DNA from: Candidatus Woesearchaeota archaeon
GTDB lineage: Archaea; Nanobdellota; Nanobdellia; Woesearchaeales; UBA10216
Assembly: GCA_016180195.1 (NCBI GenBank)
Contig: JACPBS010000004.1
Coordinates: forward strand, 106,555 to 170,554
Direction of reading: 5' to 3'
DNA length: 64,000 nt
Positions 15,847 through 25,046 of the stretch are shown one piece after another (the stretch's first letter is position 1; each line of letters opens with the position of its first letter). A model generated the notes under the pieces. That model did not search any database. It was not told the DNA's origin and saw nothing but the letters and a program-made list of their open reading frames with translations. Made by a program: the position numbers and the translations under genes.

Positions 15847-15877
15847 GCAGGCATACTCTGGAAGCTAATATTAATAG

Positions 15878-16156
15878 TTATTCGTTTTTTCGGGATAGCT
15901 TGCTAAGCCACAGCGTGACTATCACAACAGTTATTGTCACGAAGAGGGCATAAAGAAGTTTTGCTATTATTCCCTCCCCCTTTTCAATGGGAAAGTATTT
16001 GTCAAATAGCGCCTGGATTGCGCTGTTCCATGCCAGGGCAGCGATCAAGCCGAATGCTGATATCGCAAGCGCATTCATCCTGTCTACAACTTCCCTGCCT
16101 GTTTCCCTCACAGGTTCGGCCACTGGCAGGAAATGATCGGGTTTTCTTCTTGCCAT
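15878..16156 (-). CDS. DUF5654-like small membrane protein
   Basis: About 92 aa. A helix 'ETGREVVDRMNALAISAFGL' in part leads to a first membrane span (about 41-56), then a charged stretch and a second span, 'LLYALFVTITVVIVTLWL'. The pattern matches small two-span proteins found in DPANN genomes (recalled as DUF5654). The ATG at 16156 lies about 30 bp after a TATA-like AATATTAATT, so I prefer it to the TTG 21 bp upstream. Function unknown. Confidence 0.6.
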   Translation of the reverse strand: MARRKPDHFLPVAEPVRETGREVVDRMNALAISAFGLIAALAWNSAIQALFDKYFPIEKGEGIIAKLLYALFVTITVVIVTLWLSKLSRKNE

Positions 16157-16207
16157 GGCTTTTTTAGGGCTTGGCAATTAATATTGGTTAGTTTGCTGAT
16201 TTTGATT

Positions 16208-16459
16208 TTATCGCCATTTTGAATGGCCCCAGTGGATTATTAAGTCAACGCCCAGCTTTTCTATATGCAAGGGCACATCGCATGCCCCGAAGCAGGTTCC
16301 TGCCCATATTAGAATCCTTGCGCCAGTCCTGGATTCAAGGTATCGCTGTATTTCAGCCGCCTTTGGCCTTAACCCTGATGGCAGCTGTATGCATACCAGG
16401 CTTGCGTTCTCCGACTTTATCTTGTCCACTGCTGCATCTAGCTCCAGGTCGTATTGCAT
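16208..16459 (-). pseudogene. dph2: N-terminal fragment of diphthamide synthase Dph2
   Basis: Archaeal Dph2 is about 320-340 aa and transfers the 3-amino-3-carboxypropyl group to EF-2 histidine using a [4Fe-4S] cluster. Only about 83 aa remain here: 'YDLELDAAVDKI', 'VCIQLPSGLRPKAAEI', 'CFGACD' (the first cluster Cys) and 'DLIIHWGHS'. The frame then ends in 'KWR' and a stop. No continuation is found in the next 50 bp in any frame, and DUF5654 follows. The fragment lacks the second and third domains with the other two cluster cysteines, so it is very likely a pseudogene. An intact copy may exist outside the window. Confidence 0.75.
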
Positions 16460-16583
16460 TTGAGTTAGAAAAATGATATGGCTTAAATCTGTTTTGGTTT
16501 TGAATAATCAAGCGCTCCTTCGAGGACAAGGAAATTCGTGCGAGGTGAATCCCGAACAACATCACCTGTGGCTAAAATTCAAC

Positions 16584-17015
16584 TCACCACCATCTTTGTT
16601 CAGGGAATTTTCTTGTCAAATCACCATTTGTTTCTTTTATTCTAGCTATTAGTCCTTCCCCGCAATCTTCTCGAAAATGTCTATCCATGTCTTTTGTAAC
16701 CGTACCAGTTCCGCTTCGGAGTGCAATCTTCTTTGGTCTCTCAATAACCACTTGGTTCAGGATACCATTTCCTAGCCCTCCATTCGAATAGTGAATTTGG
16801 ACATCTCCTTTTTCGGCTGCAAATCTTTCCTCGGTGCCCCATATTCCATAATCTATGGTGCTTCTTTCAACAGAATATCCACAACCCGTAAACATCTGTA
16901 ATCGAGCTGCATTTAATCTTTCAAGTTCTGCCTGATAGCCAGGAGTATTAACGTATCCAAAAAATCCAATAGCCGCTGCGGCAATTCCTGCCGTTAAATA
17001 ATCAAAAAAACCCAT
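16584..17015 (-). CDS. Hypothetical membrane-anchored protein (143 aa)
   Basis: An N-terminal hydrophobic helix ('YLTAGIAAAAIGFFGYV', about 6-22) could be a signal anchor. The rest is a soluble domain with two cysteines in 'FTGCGYSVERS' and 'REDCGEGL', perhaps a disulfide pair. No family recognised. It lies 18 bp after the small gene upstream. The codon mix (more A/T third bases) differs from its neighbours. Confidence 0.55.
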   Translation of the reverse strand: MGFFDYLTAGIAAAAIGFFGYVNTPGYQAELERLNAARLQMFTGCGYSVERSTIDYGIWGTEERFAAEKGDVQIHYSNGGLGNGILNQVVIERPKKIALRSGTGTVTKDMDRHFREDCGEGLIARIKETNGDLTRKFPEQRWW

Positions 17016-17033
17016 TTTAAGCCTCCTTTTTGT

Positions 17034-17198
17034 TTATGCCATTACCTCATCAAGTTCTAACTTGCTTAGTTTCTTCTTGTTCAATATTGTTGCGAAGCTC
17101 TTGTTTCTTGATTTGTTTGCCTTCTTAAGCTCTTCTATTGTTTCCTTGTCCGAGTCCTCTTCGTTGTCTATGAAGAGGTCGTAGTCTATGTCTTTCAT
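17034..17198 (-). CDS. Hypothetical small charged protein (54 aa)
   Basis: A short acidic-then-basic protein, 'MKDIDYDLFIDNEEDSDKE' onward, ending 'KLSKLELDEVMA'. I place the start at ATG 17198, because a TATA box (TTTATAAA) lies about 25 bp upstream and the longer reading would begin inside it. A perfect 6-bp inverted repeat directly precedes the ATG. No family recognised. Confidence 0.5.
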   Translation of the reverse strand: MKDIDYDLFIDNEEDSDKETIEELKKANKSRNKSFATILNKKKLSKLELDEVMA

Positions 17199-17228
17199 GA
17201 GGGGTGTTTTGCCCCTCAATTTATAAAT
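17199..17228 (-). promoter_or_regulatory. TATA box plus inverted repeat at a start codon
   Basis: On the minus strand: TTTATAAA (17219-17228 region), then GAGGGG-7 nt-CCCCTC (17217-17199) ending immediately before ATG 17198. The palindrome occupies the expected TSS region, so it could be an operator or a hairpin in a very short leader. Confidence 0.45.
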
Positions 17229-17234
17229 CTTTCG

Positions 17235-17567
17235 CTACTTGGAAGTAGTCAAATTATTTTCTCTTTGGTAGGGGTATCTGGTGTATTTTTTGCATGCCCT
17301 GCAGTAATACACAACCTTGCCTTTTGCAAGCCTTATCCTGGAGTTTGAAGAAGTGAAGTATGTATTGCAGTGCTTGCAGAACCTTATCTTAAGCTCCTTT
17401 GGGAGCCTTATCTTGTGCTTCATGGCCAATCTCCTGGCCTTCCTTACGTTCCTGTCCGCAACTTTTTGTATTGCTGTTTCTGATTTTTTGAACAATTCCT
17501 TTATTTTCTTATCTGCTTCCTCTTTTTTTGCCTGCTTTAGTTTTTGAAAATATCCCTTGCTTTTCAT
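17235..17567 (-). CDS. rnp4: RNase P protein component 4 (Rpp21/Rpr2)
   Basis: 110 aa. The N-terminal half is helical and basic ('KSETAIQKVADRNVRKARRL'), and the C-terminal half is a zinc ribbon: 'FCKHCNTYF' and 'YYCRACKKYTRYPY', with 'NSRIRLAKGKVV' between. This is the standard archaeal RPR2/Rpp21 arrangement. With Rpp29 it binds the specificity domain of RNase P RNA, which matures tRNA 5' ends. The partner Rpp30 is encoded at 30690. Confidence 0.88.
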   Translation of the reverse strand: MKSKGYFQKLKQAKKEEADKKIKELFKKSETAIQKVADRNVRKARRLAMKHKIRLPKELKIRFCKHCNTYFTSSNSRIRLAKGKVVYYCRACKKYTRYPYQRENNLTTSK

Positions 17568-17631
17568 GCTGCTCTCCTTGATTCCAAAGAACGAGTTTTT
17601 AACAAGAAAAGGCCTATAAATATTATTCGGG

Positions 17632-17877
17632 CTAGGCTGTTCCGAGCTTTGCGCAGCATACCATGCCTTCGCCCTTGCAGTTGAAGCTTACCTGCACTTC
17701 AGTTCCTGCAAAGCATGAATCTTTGCATGTGCCTTTGACAGGCTCGCAGCTGTTTGTGTTGTTTAGCCAGTTTCCCATGGCTCCTGTGAAAATAAGTATG
17801 AGCACTACCAGCACAGTAAGTGCTATTAGTGCGATGATTATGGTGTTTATCGAAAGTCCTTGTGCTTTTTTGTCCAT
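17632..17877 (-). CDS. Small pilin-like class III signal protein (81 aa)
   Basis: The N-terminus 'MDKKAQGLSINTIIIALIAL' and the hydrophobic run to about residue 33 fit a class III (archaellin/pilin) signal: a short basic stretch, AQGLS at the likely cleavage zone, and a hydrophobic H-domain. The exposed part holds six cysteines ('SCEPVKGTCKDSCF', 'FNCKGEGMVCCA'), suggesting a disulfide-rich extracellular knot. It is the last member of the 17.6-29.8 kb operon. Confidence 0.7.
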   Translation of the reverse strand: MDKKAQGLSINTIIIALIALTVLVVLILIFTGAMGNWLNNTNSCEPVKGTCKDSCFAGTEVQVSFNCKGEGMVCCAKLGTA

Positions 17878-17923
17878 TATGTGCGCCTTTTTTGTTTTTT
17901 TGTCGCTTATTTATATATAAACT

Positions 17924-18439
17924 TTATGATTTGGTGCATATATTGAGCACTGTGAATACTGTTCCGTATTCTGTTGGGAGGGGATATATTACCTGGGTCT
18001 TGTCCTGCCTGCACATTCGCTGGTTGCTCACGTCCTCGATCACTGCTTTTCCGGGGGCACAGTTTTTCAGGTCCTTGCTGCATAGGTAAAACTCATATTC
18101 CTTTTTCCTGGGCTTTAGCGAGCCTTCAAGTATGCCTTTTATTACTGTTTCCGCCTTTTGGCAGTATGTTATTGTGTTGTCAGCACACCTGTTTGGGAGT
18201 TCCGGGGGTGTTGAGCAGTCCTGGATCAGTTCCTTGAGTTCAACCCCTACCTTGCATTCGTTCACTTCAAGCTTGTCTGAAAGCAGCGTGTTGAGGAATG
18301 CGGTTGCAACCTGTTTGTCCCCTGCGTCAGACAGTATTTTTGGCTCCTTTATTAGGAATTTCATTGCGAATACCATTCCGATTATCATTATGAGGACTAT
18401 TATTGCGAGCCCTATCATCTCTGTCTGCGCCCTACTCAT
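17924..18439 (-). CDS. Pilin-like membrane-anchored protein (171 aa)
   Basis: 'MSRAQTEMIGLAIIVLIMII' has the form of a class III signal and pilin helix: a short basic start, a conserved Glu (E7) and a long hydrophobic run. The exterior domain has six or seven cysteines ('VNECKVGVEL', 'DCSTPPELPNRCAD', 'LCSKDLKNCAPG'). It overlaps the preceding gene by 8 bp. A minor pilin role is inferred from the N-terminus and operon; no sequence family is recognised. Confidence 0.65.
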   Translation of the reverse strand: MSRAQTEMIGLAIIVLIMIIGMVFAMKFLIKEPKILSDAGDKQVATAFLNTLLSDKLEVNECKVGVELKELIQDCSTPPELPNRCADNTITYCQKAETVIKGILEGSLKPRKKEYEFYLCSKDLKNCAPGKAVIEDVSNQRMCRQDKTQVIYPLPTEYGTVFTVLNICTKS

Positions 18440-18905
18440 ATGCGTCCACCGTTAGTATCGCGAAGCTGGTTCCGGTTAGCGGGTCATTTAGTGCAACAGG
18501 AACCCATATGGATTGCTTTGATGTTGTTGCCGGATTTTTCCTGGAATAAACCTGTACCTTGCCTTTACTGGGGTATATTTTTTCAAGGGTTATTTCGCTG
18601 TATCTGAATACCTCAAAATATTGGTTTTTCGGGACTGATCCAGAACTGAATGCTGTTATTTTGCTCTCGTCAAAGCAGTATGTCTTGCCGTTACATTGGA
18701 GTTCTGGCAGGTTCAGTGCTGATTTTGCGATTTTGATGGCTTTTGCGTTCTTCTCCTCCATGTATTTGGTTTCCGTGTTGCTTTTCTGCATGTTGGCGTA
18801 AAACACGAAGCCGAATGCCACTAGCATGAAGAATATGAGTATTACAGCTATTGTTTCCAGCATTCTTGTCTGGGCTTTTTTCTGCTTTAGTATATTGTTG
18901 GGCAT
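18432..18905 (-). CDS. Membrane-anchored surface protein (157 aa)
   Basis: A single N-terminal helix ('MLETIAVILIFFMLVAFGFV') follows a short basic cytoplasmic stretch ('NNILKQKKAQTR'); the rest is outside. Two cysteines ('LQCNGKTYCFDE') may pair. ATG 18905 overlaps the previous gene by 19 bp and suits the operon pattern better than the long N-terminal extension of the open frame, which has an atypical basic composition. Pilin-like, family unknown. Confidence 0.65.
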   Translation of the reverse strand: MPNNILKQKKAQTRMLETIAVILIFFMLVAFGFVFYANMQKSNTETKYMEEKNAKAIKIAKSALNLPELQCNGKTYCFDESKITAFSSGSVPKNQYFEVFRYSEITLEKIYPSKGKVQVYSRKNPATTSKQSIWVPVALNDPLTGTSFAILTVDAYE

Positions 18906-19849
18906 GACTGAAGTAGCGCATCCCTGTTTTGCTGGTCTAGGGCTGCCTTTGCCTCCTTTAGCTCTTCGATTCCTATGTTTTGTTTCTTTAGCTTGTCTAT
19001 TTGGGCTATGCCGTATTTGTCCTTGCATTTTTCATCGTTTTCGAATGTTTTTGCGAGTTGTTCTGCTTTTATTGAATATATTGCGCTTACTGAGTTCATT
19101 CTCTGGTATGCTTTCATCATGGAGCATTCAAAATCCTTTTTGTTCCCTGAGTATATGGCCGCTACCATCATTGCTTTACCTGTGTACTGGATCTCATTGT
19201 TCGGTTGGAATATTATTTTCCCTTCCTCCAGGTCTGAGGTTTCTGGTATTACCTGGATTTGAATTAGCTCTTTTGGCCTGGGTTGGGGGGCTGCTGGCTG
19301 TATTCCCGCGCCTATCACTACAACGCGGTTTGCGTTTTTGGTCTGTATCGGCCTGCTGGCGTCTTGTATTGCCTTGTTGGACTGCTCGGGAAGTTCCCTG
19401 TATATCTGTTCCGCTACGTTTCTTGTGTCCGCGTCATTGTACAGGACAACATATCTTGTGTCATTTGCTGTGAGGTATATGAAGTTGGATGCTTTGAATG
19501 GCACGTTCCACTCGTTCGTCATGGCTATGATTTCATTGCTCTTGATTGATTTTGGCGAGAATACAGGCTCTGTTGGCTCAAGGGGGCTGGTCTGGCCTAT
19601 CTTTATGTATGTTTTTCCTGAATCGCAATTTACCTTCAAGTCTATTCCCGGCAGGCGTACCAGTTGGGAGCTTCTGGAGGGCTGGAACATGAGCTCGTCT
19701 ATGGTCTTAAGCTCTTCTTCTGCACGGCTTTTTTCCATCTCGTTTTTTTGCCTTATTCCTATGGTTGCAAAGAACGCTATTATGACTGAGCCCGCTATTA
19801 GGACATATATCCAGTTGACTTGTTCGCCTAGCATACCTTTCTTTTTCAT
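18887..19849 (-). CDS. Membrane-anchored surface operon protein (320 aa)
   Basis: 'MKKKGMLGEQVNWIYVLIAG' starts with a class III-like site (GEQ) and a hydrophobic helix to about residue 30. The extracellular part is mostly alpha/beta with few cysteines, and ends in a helical region ('DKLKKQNIGIEELKEAKAAL'). The ATG overlaps the TGA of the gene before it (ATGA, 19846-19849). No known domain. Confidence 0.65.
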   Translation of the reverse strand: MKKKGMLGEQVNWIYVLIAGSVIIAFFATIGIRQKNEMEKSRAEEELKTIDELMFQPSRSSQLVRLPGIDLKVNCDSGKTYIKIGQTSPLEPTEPVFSPKSIKSNEIIAMTNEWNVPFKASNFIYLTANDTRYVVLYNDADTRNVAEQIYRELPEQSNKAIQDASRPIQTKNANRVVVIGAGIQPAAPQPRPKELIQIQVIPETSDLEEGKIIFQPNNEIQYTGKAMMVAAIYSGNKKDFECSMMKAYQRMNSVSAIYSIKAEQLAKTFENDEKCKDKYGIAQIDKLKKQNIGIEELKEAKAALDQQNRDALLQSCPTIY

Positions 19850-20349
19850 GTGCATAATGTCAGTGTTGTTTCAGTGGATGGTGATTGCATGATGTAGGTT
19901 TTGTCGCCGCATCCGAAAAGGTCTATTGCAATCTTCCCTTTTCTAGTTTCAATGCATTCGTATCCGGTTTTCACGGCCAGATCCTCGATGAGGAACCATT
20001 CGTTGTCGCATTTTCCCTGCTTTGGGGTTAGGAAAGTGTTCGTTGTTTTTGTTTTTGCGCTATCCCTGATTATGCGGTTTGTTATTAGCTGGGGGTCTTT
20101 TTCGAGGTCCGCAAAGCATACGGATGTGTACTCTGGTGGCAGGTAGAATGGCTTGTTCTTTTTCTCGGTTCCGTATCCCTGGGCATCCTTTACTGCATTG
20201 GATATCTTGCTTTTGAACTGTGATACTTCCCCGCATTTGCCCATGTTTGTAAGCTGTGTCACGGCTTTCCATCCGAAAATCAGGACAAGGCTTACTACTA
20301 GCATGGCGAATATGTATATGAAGATCTGCCCTGATACTTGGGCTTTCAT
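19846..20349 (-). CDS. Membrane-anchored surface operon protein (167 aa)
   Basis: 'MKAQVSGQIFIYIFAMLVVS' has a class III-like GQ site followed by a single hydrophobic helix; the outside domain has six cysteines, such as 'NMGKCGEVSQ', 'CDNEWFLIED' and 'FGCGDKTY'. It overlaps the giant upstream gene by ATGA. No known family; likely a minor subunit or a partner of the giant protein. Confidence 0.65.
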   Translation of the reverse strand: MKAQVSGQIFIYIFAMLVVSLVLIFGWKAVTQLTNMGKCGEVSQFKSKISNAVKDAQGYGTEKKNKPFYLPPEYTSVCFADLEKDPQLITNRIIRDSAKTKTTNTFLTPKQGKCDNEWFLIEDLAVKTGYECIETRKGKIAIDLFGCGDKTYIMQSPSTETTLTLCT

Positions 20350-23300
20350 TTTTTCTTCCCTTTTATTTCTGAGGTCTTGCTTTTCAATTTTTTGAATACA
20401 TCGTCTTCATCAGGCTTTTTTTCTTCCGGTGCGGCTTCGAACTGCTTTATGACGTCCTTTCTTTTTTGCTCCAGGTCCTTCTCCCTTTTCTTGAGGATTG
20501 CGTGTTCTGTTTCAGGCCTTATCCTTTGCTGCGGTGGTGTTGGGGGCTGTATCCTCATAGGGGTGAATGGCTGGTTTTCATTCTGTTTTGAGGGCTTGGC
20601 GTTTTTCTTCTTCAGGAGCCTGTATGTTACAGCGGCTATTCCGATCAGCGTGATTATTCCCAGTGCCCAGAATATGAGCTTTGTGTTTATGCCGCCTGTT
20701 GATGCCTTTTCCTCGTCACACTCATCCCCAAAGCCGTCATCATCAGTGTCTTTCTGGTCTGGATTGCGGTCGTTTACGCAGTTGTCCGCGTTGTCGTTCA
20801 CTCCATCTCCATCAGTGTCCTTGTCCTGACCATCATCATCCTGCTTGCATTTTCCGGCCAGGCATTTTCCTGACTTGCAGTCTGTCTCTTCTGTGCATTG
20901 CTTTCCGGAATCGCACTTCTTTCCCTTCAAAGAGCATTGGTTTCCGCAGTCAACATCAGATTCCGTGGCTGCATCAAGCCTGTTGTTTGAGCATGTGTCC
21001 TGTGTTGATGAGCATTTCTGGTTCGCGCAGCTGAATGACATGCAGTCCTTGTCGCTGATGCATGCCTTCGTGTTCTCGCAGCCAACACAGTTGCCTCCGC
21101 AGTCTATGTCGGTCTCGTTCTGGTTTTTAATGTAGTCGAAGCATGTTGGTCTTGTGCATGTCCTGTTCACGCATGATCCGCTTTCGCAGTCCCGGTCTAT
21201 GCTGCAGGTGTTGCATGCGCTACATTCCCTGCCTCCGCAATCTATTCCTGTTTCATCAGCATCCTTTCTTCTGTTTGTGCAGTGATCGGAGTCTGATGAG
21301 AATGACACATAGACGCCATCGCTTTTACCGGTTCTGCTCCATAGGTTTGCGTTATTGAGCGCCATGACATTGATGTAGTACTCGTTTCGGTCGGTGAGGT
21401 TCAGGTTTCTTATTGTTTCCCTGTTTCTGGTTGTGTTCACCCAGTTAAGGATGATTTTATCTGTGCTTTTTTCGACAACTTGGTATTGGTACAGCTTTAT
21501 CCCTGATTCCGGGTCTGTTGAGTTCCATGATGCTGTAAGCTGCCTTCGATCATTTGATGTTTCGCCGTCATCAATTATTGGGGAAGTGGGTGCTGTTTCA
21601 TCTATTGTAAACTCTGCCGCGGCTTCCCTTGTTTCCTTGTTCGGGAACGTGCACCTGATGTGATACCTGTAGGCTCCTGGCTGAAGGTGCAGCCTTGTCT
21701 GGTGTATTACGCCTTTTCTTCCGAACGAGCTGTTCCCTGTATAGATGCTATTGTTAGCGTAAATGCATTCAGCTTCCTTGTTTGTTGTTGCAGTCAGGTC
21801 TGCGCTCCTTGTTGAGTAGTATTCCTTGTATTCCAGGGTGAGCTGCGGGCTTAAATGTGCATTCACGGTTATTGTTATTGTCTTGTTCTCAGATAATGAC
21901 CCTGCCTTGTTTTTGCACGTTACAAAAATGGTGTTTTGCCCGTTTTCGAGCTGCGTGCTTGTCATGTTCTGCTGTACCTGCTTGCTGTATGATTCGGGAA
22001 TGTCTTCGTCAGTGCCCTCAAACAAGGTCATGTCCTCATACTTCATCTCGTTCTTGGAATGCCTGCATGCGACTTCCTGGTCAGATTCTACTGTGAGGTT
22101 GGAGACCACTGGCTCTGCCCATATTATTTGGGGGTTGGCGAATAGTTTTATGGTAGGGTTGCTTTCTATTAGCTGTATCCTGGCTGTTTTTGACGCGACA
22201 TCCCCCCCGAAATCCTTGCATTTGATGTATATGGGCACGTTTACTGTGGAGAACCTTCTTATTGAGTGAAGCATGTTGCCTTGCGTCGTGAAGAATGTAT
22301 GCATTGAGTCGTATGGGGTGTCGCTTGTTGAAAGCTTGCATGTGGCCTGCTTGTTGGTCTCCACGGCAAGGTCGTATATCCTTGTCATTGTCGCCATCAG
22401 CCTTGGCTCGATTATGCTTATTTCGAGGTTTGCCTCTGCTCTGATAGGAGTCATTACTACCCTGAGTATTCGCTTTTCAGAGGGATTTATCAATACCTCT
22501 CCAAAGGAGTCATTGTAGCCCTGTTTTGTTATGTTGTATTTGTGTATTCCCGGGGTCAGTCCTGTTATTGTTACCGGGGTTATCAGCTTTTCCGCGCCGT
22601 CGATGGATGCCTCTGCAAAAATCCCTTTTTCTGTTGCTGCATCTGTTGTTAGTATTGACAGGTTTCCTGTTCCTGCCGGGCCGGGTAGCGGTGTCAGGCT
22701 TATGTTGAGGTTCGTATTTGAGTTTACGATGATTTCAAAATTCCCGGTTGCTGTCCTGTATCCTGATTTTGATATGGTAAACGTGTGTGTCCCTTTTTGC
22801 ATGCCTGATTTAGTCATAGGTGTTGTGCCTGAATTTTCGCCGTCTATGGAAATGTCAGCCATTATGCCGATTCCTATTGTGCTGTCATGCGCGCTTGCTG
22901 TCAGGTTTCCTGTGTTTGGTGGTGGCGGAAGTGCGCTGATTGTCGCGTCTATTCTTGTTGTTTCCGCAGGCCTGATTGTGAATTTGCCTGTTGTGGTTTT
23001 GTATCCTTTCTTTTGGATCTGGTAATTGTGTTCGCCGGTTCTTAGCGATGCTGTAAGGGGTGATAGCCCTTTGTGCTTGCCGTCAACATAGATATCTGCG
23101 GCTATCAGATCGCTGTTCTGGCCGTCTTTTACTGAGATGGACAGGGTTCCTTCTGAAGGTATGACTAGTATGTCTATTGATGCTTTCTTTACTCGTTCGA
23201 GGTTCTTGTTTTCATCCACGCTGTAGAAGCTGAACTGGTTGTTTCCATTGGTCACAATGCCCAGGTCCGCAAGTTCCTGTATGCTTATGAGTTTTTGTGT

Positions 23301-25046
23301 GGTGCTGTATGGAAAGGTTGATGCATCATCGCATTGCTGGGAGTCCTTTTCCACACAAATGTATGTTGTAAGCGTGCTCGCTTCCTTTCCGTAATCGGTG
23401 GTGTTCTTCCTGTCATATGTCACTATCCTGATTTTTTTATCTTCTTTTATCAGCTCTGTTGAGGGTGGGAAGTAGTCCGCCTCGCATATTGAGTTTTGGC
23501 AGTCTTCCTTTGGGTCCCTGTCCGCATTCTTTTTGCATGTTCCTGAGGCGCTTTCCACTGCCCCGTACCATTTGCATGCATTGAGCCCGCATTCATCATA
23601 CTGGTTCGGGACCAGGTAATTGTCTTCTGAGATGCTGAGTGGTGTGTGCAGGTCGCATTCATCCCTGCTGAAGTCGAGGCATATTCGGTCACAATTTTGC
23701 TGTATTGCACTGCAGTCGAACAGGTTGGTTGAAAGTGATTTCAGCTTTTCCGGGCTGCATGCTTCAAATATTTCATTGTACGCCCTGTTGCTTTCGATAC
23801 CGATTGTGCCCTCAGGCCTGTCAAAGCACCAATCGCAGTTGTTTTTTTGCAGGTCTATGCAAGCCCCTGTACCCAGTTTATCGTTTACCGGTTTCCACTC
23901 GCAACTTCCTATTCCGCAGTTGTTTGTTTCGCATGAGTCTCTTGTCTTGTAGTCATAGCAGCTCATCTTAAGCGTGCAGTTGTAGCAGGCATTCACGTTT
24001 CCCTGTGACTTGTCATAGAAGCAGTATTTTCCATCCTCGCAGCCAGCCTTCGACATGAAGAGTCCGAATGGCTTCCCTATTTCAGAGCATGTTGTCCTAT
24101 CAATGCATTTTGCCTCGTCTTGGGGGGTTACAGTGCATACCTGGTTGGACACGCATTGTGGCCTTGACTGCTTGAGGACGTTGTTGTCATCGCACCTCAT
24201 GGCTGTGTTGAATTTGCTGCTGAAGTCGTTCACAACCTTTTCAGAAAAGTCCGCTTCATCTGAAGGGTATTTTAGCACGGATATCAGGTATCCTTTTATC
24301 GGGTCATCTGTGTACAAGTATTCGTGTACGCAGAAGTTGCTGTTGCTGTATCTTTTCCAGCACTCGATATCGCCTGTATATGCGTATTTTGTGATGCTGT
24401 GGTATTTGTCGTTTATTTTCGCGGTTACGTTATATGTGTAAAATTCCATCCATTCCAGCGAGGGATCTGTGTCCTTGTAGTAGCTTGCATAGATCGTTCC
24501 CGATAGGGGCTGGAAGTTTTTGCAGTTTTTGCCCTTGCACCTGGAAATTTTATATGAAGTGGCCTCGCATTGGCTCTGCCAGTTTAGGTCAATTTGTTTC
24601 TCTCCTTTTATGCTGTTCGCTGTCAGGGTTAATCCGGATGCGCACCCAGTGTCTGGTGGTGTTCCTGTTCCGCATATCTCTGTGCAGCTCCTTGCCTCGT
24701 TTGGGCCTGGCTTGAATGTCTCGTTGCAGGCTGCCCCGTATGTCGGGGATGCTGTGTTGTCCGAGTAGCAGCAGCATCCAACTGTTGAGCAGAGATTTGT
24801 GTTTTCGCATAAGTTATTTGATTTGAAGAAGTACTGGATGCATGACTGCTTGCTTGTAACGTTTTGTTGGTAATACGATGGGAAGGCAGCGGGTTCGGGG
24901 CAGCATTCTTCCTGCTCGGCGTCAGTGCATGTTGCAGGGGGATTCGGGTTTGTGCAGCACCCCTGGACTGCTCCTGCAATTTTTATTGCGGCAGCCAGGG
25001 CAAGGATCAGTGCAGCTAATATCGTGATTTTCGCGGCTTTGTTCAT
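20346..25046 (-). CDS. Giant surface protein with PEGA, cysteine-rich and thrombospondin-3 repeats (1566 aa)
   Basis: A signal peptide (about residues 1-28, 'ITILAALILALAAAIKIAGA') leads to a long Cys-rich region to about residue 620. Three PEGA domains follow (about 630-875): each has a 'dIyvDGk..G.tP' strand and a 'GxHxyxixKxGY' turn. Ig/FN3-like strands run to about 1250, then four copies of a Cys-rich 'D.DCGG.C' unit (about 1260-1400). Calcium-type repeats come next ('DTDGDGVNDNADNC', 'DTDDDGFGDECDEE'), then a C-terminal membrane helix (about 1455-1478) and a charged coiled-coil cytoplasmic tail. PEGA domains are common in surface and S-layer proteins. It is presumably an anchored adhesin or scaffold of this operon. 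ATG 25046 overlaps the preceding stop by ATGA. Confidence 0.8.
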   Translation of the reverse strand: MNKAAKITILAALILALAAAIKIAGAVQGCCTNPNPPATCTDAEQEECCPEPAAFPSYYQQNVTSKQSCIQYFFKSNNLCENTNLCSTVGCCCYSDNTASPTYGAACNETFKPGPNEARSCTEICGTGTPPDTGCASGLTLTANSIKGEKQIDLNWQSQCEATSYKISRCKGKNCKNFQPLSGTIYASYYKDTDPSLEWMEFYTYNVTAKINDKYHSITKYAYTGDIECWKRYSNSNFCVHEYLYTDDPIKGYLISVLKYPSDEADFSEKVVNDFSSKFNTAMRCDDNNVLKQSRPQCVSNQVCTVTPQDEAKCIDRTTCSEIGKPFGLFMSKAGCEDGKYCFYDKSQGNVNACYNCTLKMSCYDYKTRDSCETNNCGIGSCEWKPVNDKLGTGACIDLQKNNCDWCFDRPEGTIGIESNRAYNEIFEACSPEKLKSLSTNLFDCSAIQQNCDRICLDFSRDECDLHTPLSISEDNYLVPNQYDECGLNACKWYGAVESASGTCKKNADRDPKEDCQNSICEADYFPPSTELIKEDKKIRIVTYDRKNTTDYGKEASTLTTYICVEKDSQQCDDASTFPYSTTQKLISIQELADLGIVTNGNNQFSFYSVDENKNLERVKKASIDILVIPSEGTLSISVKDGQNSDLIAADIYVDGKHKGLSPLTASLRTGEHNYQIQKKGYKTTTGKFTIRPAETTRIDATISALPPPPNTGNLTASAHDSTIGIGIMADISIDGENSGTTPMTKSGMQKGTHTFTISKSGYRTATGNFEIIVNSNTNLNISLTPLPGPAGTGNLSILTTDAATEKGIFAEASIDGAEKLITPVTITGLTPGIHKYNITKQGYNDSFGEVLINPSEKRILRVVMTPIRAEANLEISIIEPRLMATMTRIYDLAVETNKQATCKLSTSDTPYDSMHTFFTTQGNMLHSIRRFSTVNVPIYIKCKDFGGDVASKTARIQLIESNPTIKLFANPQIIWAEPVVSNLTVESDQEVACRHSKNEMKYEDMTLFEGTDEDIPESYSKQVQQNMTSTQLENGQNTIFVTCKNKAGSLSENKTITITVNAHLSPQLTLEYKEYYSTRSADLTATTNKEAECIYANNSIYTGNSSFGRKGVIHQTRLHLQPGAYRYHIRCTFPNKETREAAAEFTIDETAPTSPIIDDGETSNDRRQLTASWNSTDPESGIKLYQYQVVEKSTDKIILNWVNTTRNRETIRNLNLTDRNEYYINVMALNNANLWSRTGKSDGVYVSFSSDSDHCTNRRKDADETGIDCGGRECSACNTCSIDRDCESGSCVNRTCTRPTCFDYIKNQNETDIDCGGNCVGCENTKACISDKDCMSFSCANQKCSSTQDTCSNNRLDAATESDVDCGNQCSLKGKKCDSGKQCTEETDCKSGKCLAGKCKQDDDGQDKDTDGDGVNDNADNCVNDRNPDQKDTDDDGFGDECDEEKASTGGINTKLIFWALGIITLIGIAAVTYRLLKKKNAKPSKQNENQPFTPMRIQPPTPPQQRIRPETEHAILKKREKDLEQKRKDVIKQFEAAPEEKKPDEDDVFKKLKSKTSEIKGKKK

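Noticed and set aside
18826..19892. Plus-strand hydrophobic frames in the pilin operon
   Set aside because: They are antisense to strongly supported overlapping genes and are Leu/Ser/Phe-rich, as expected from the complement.
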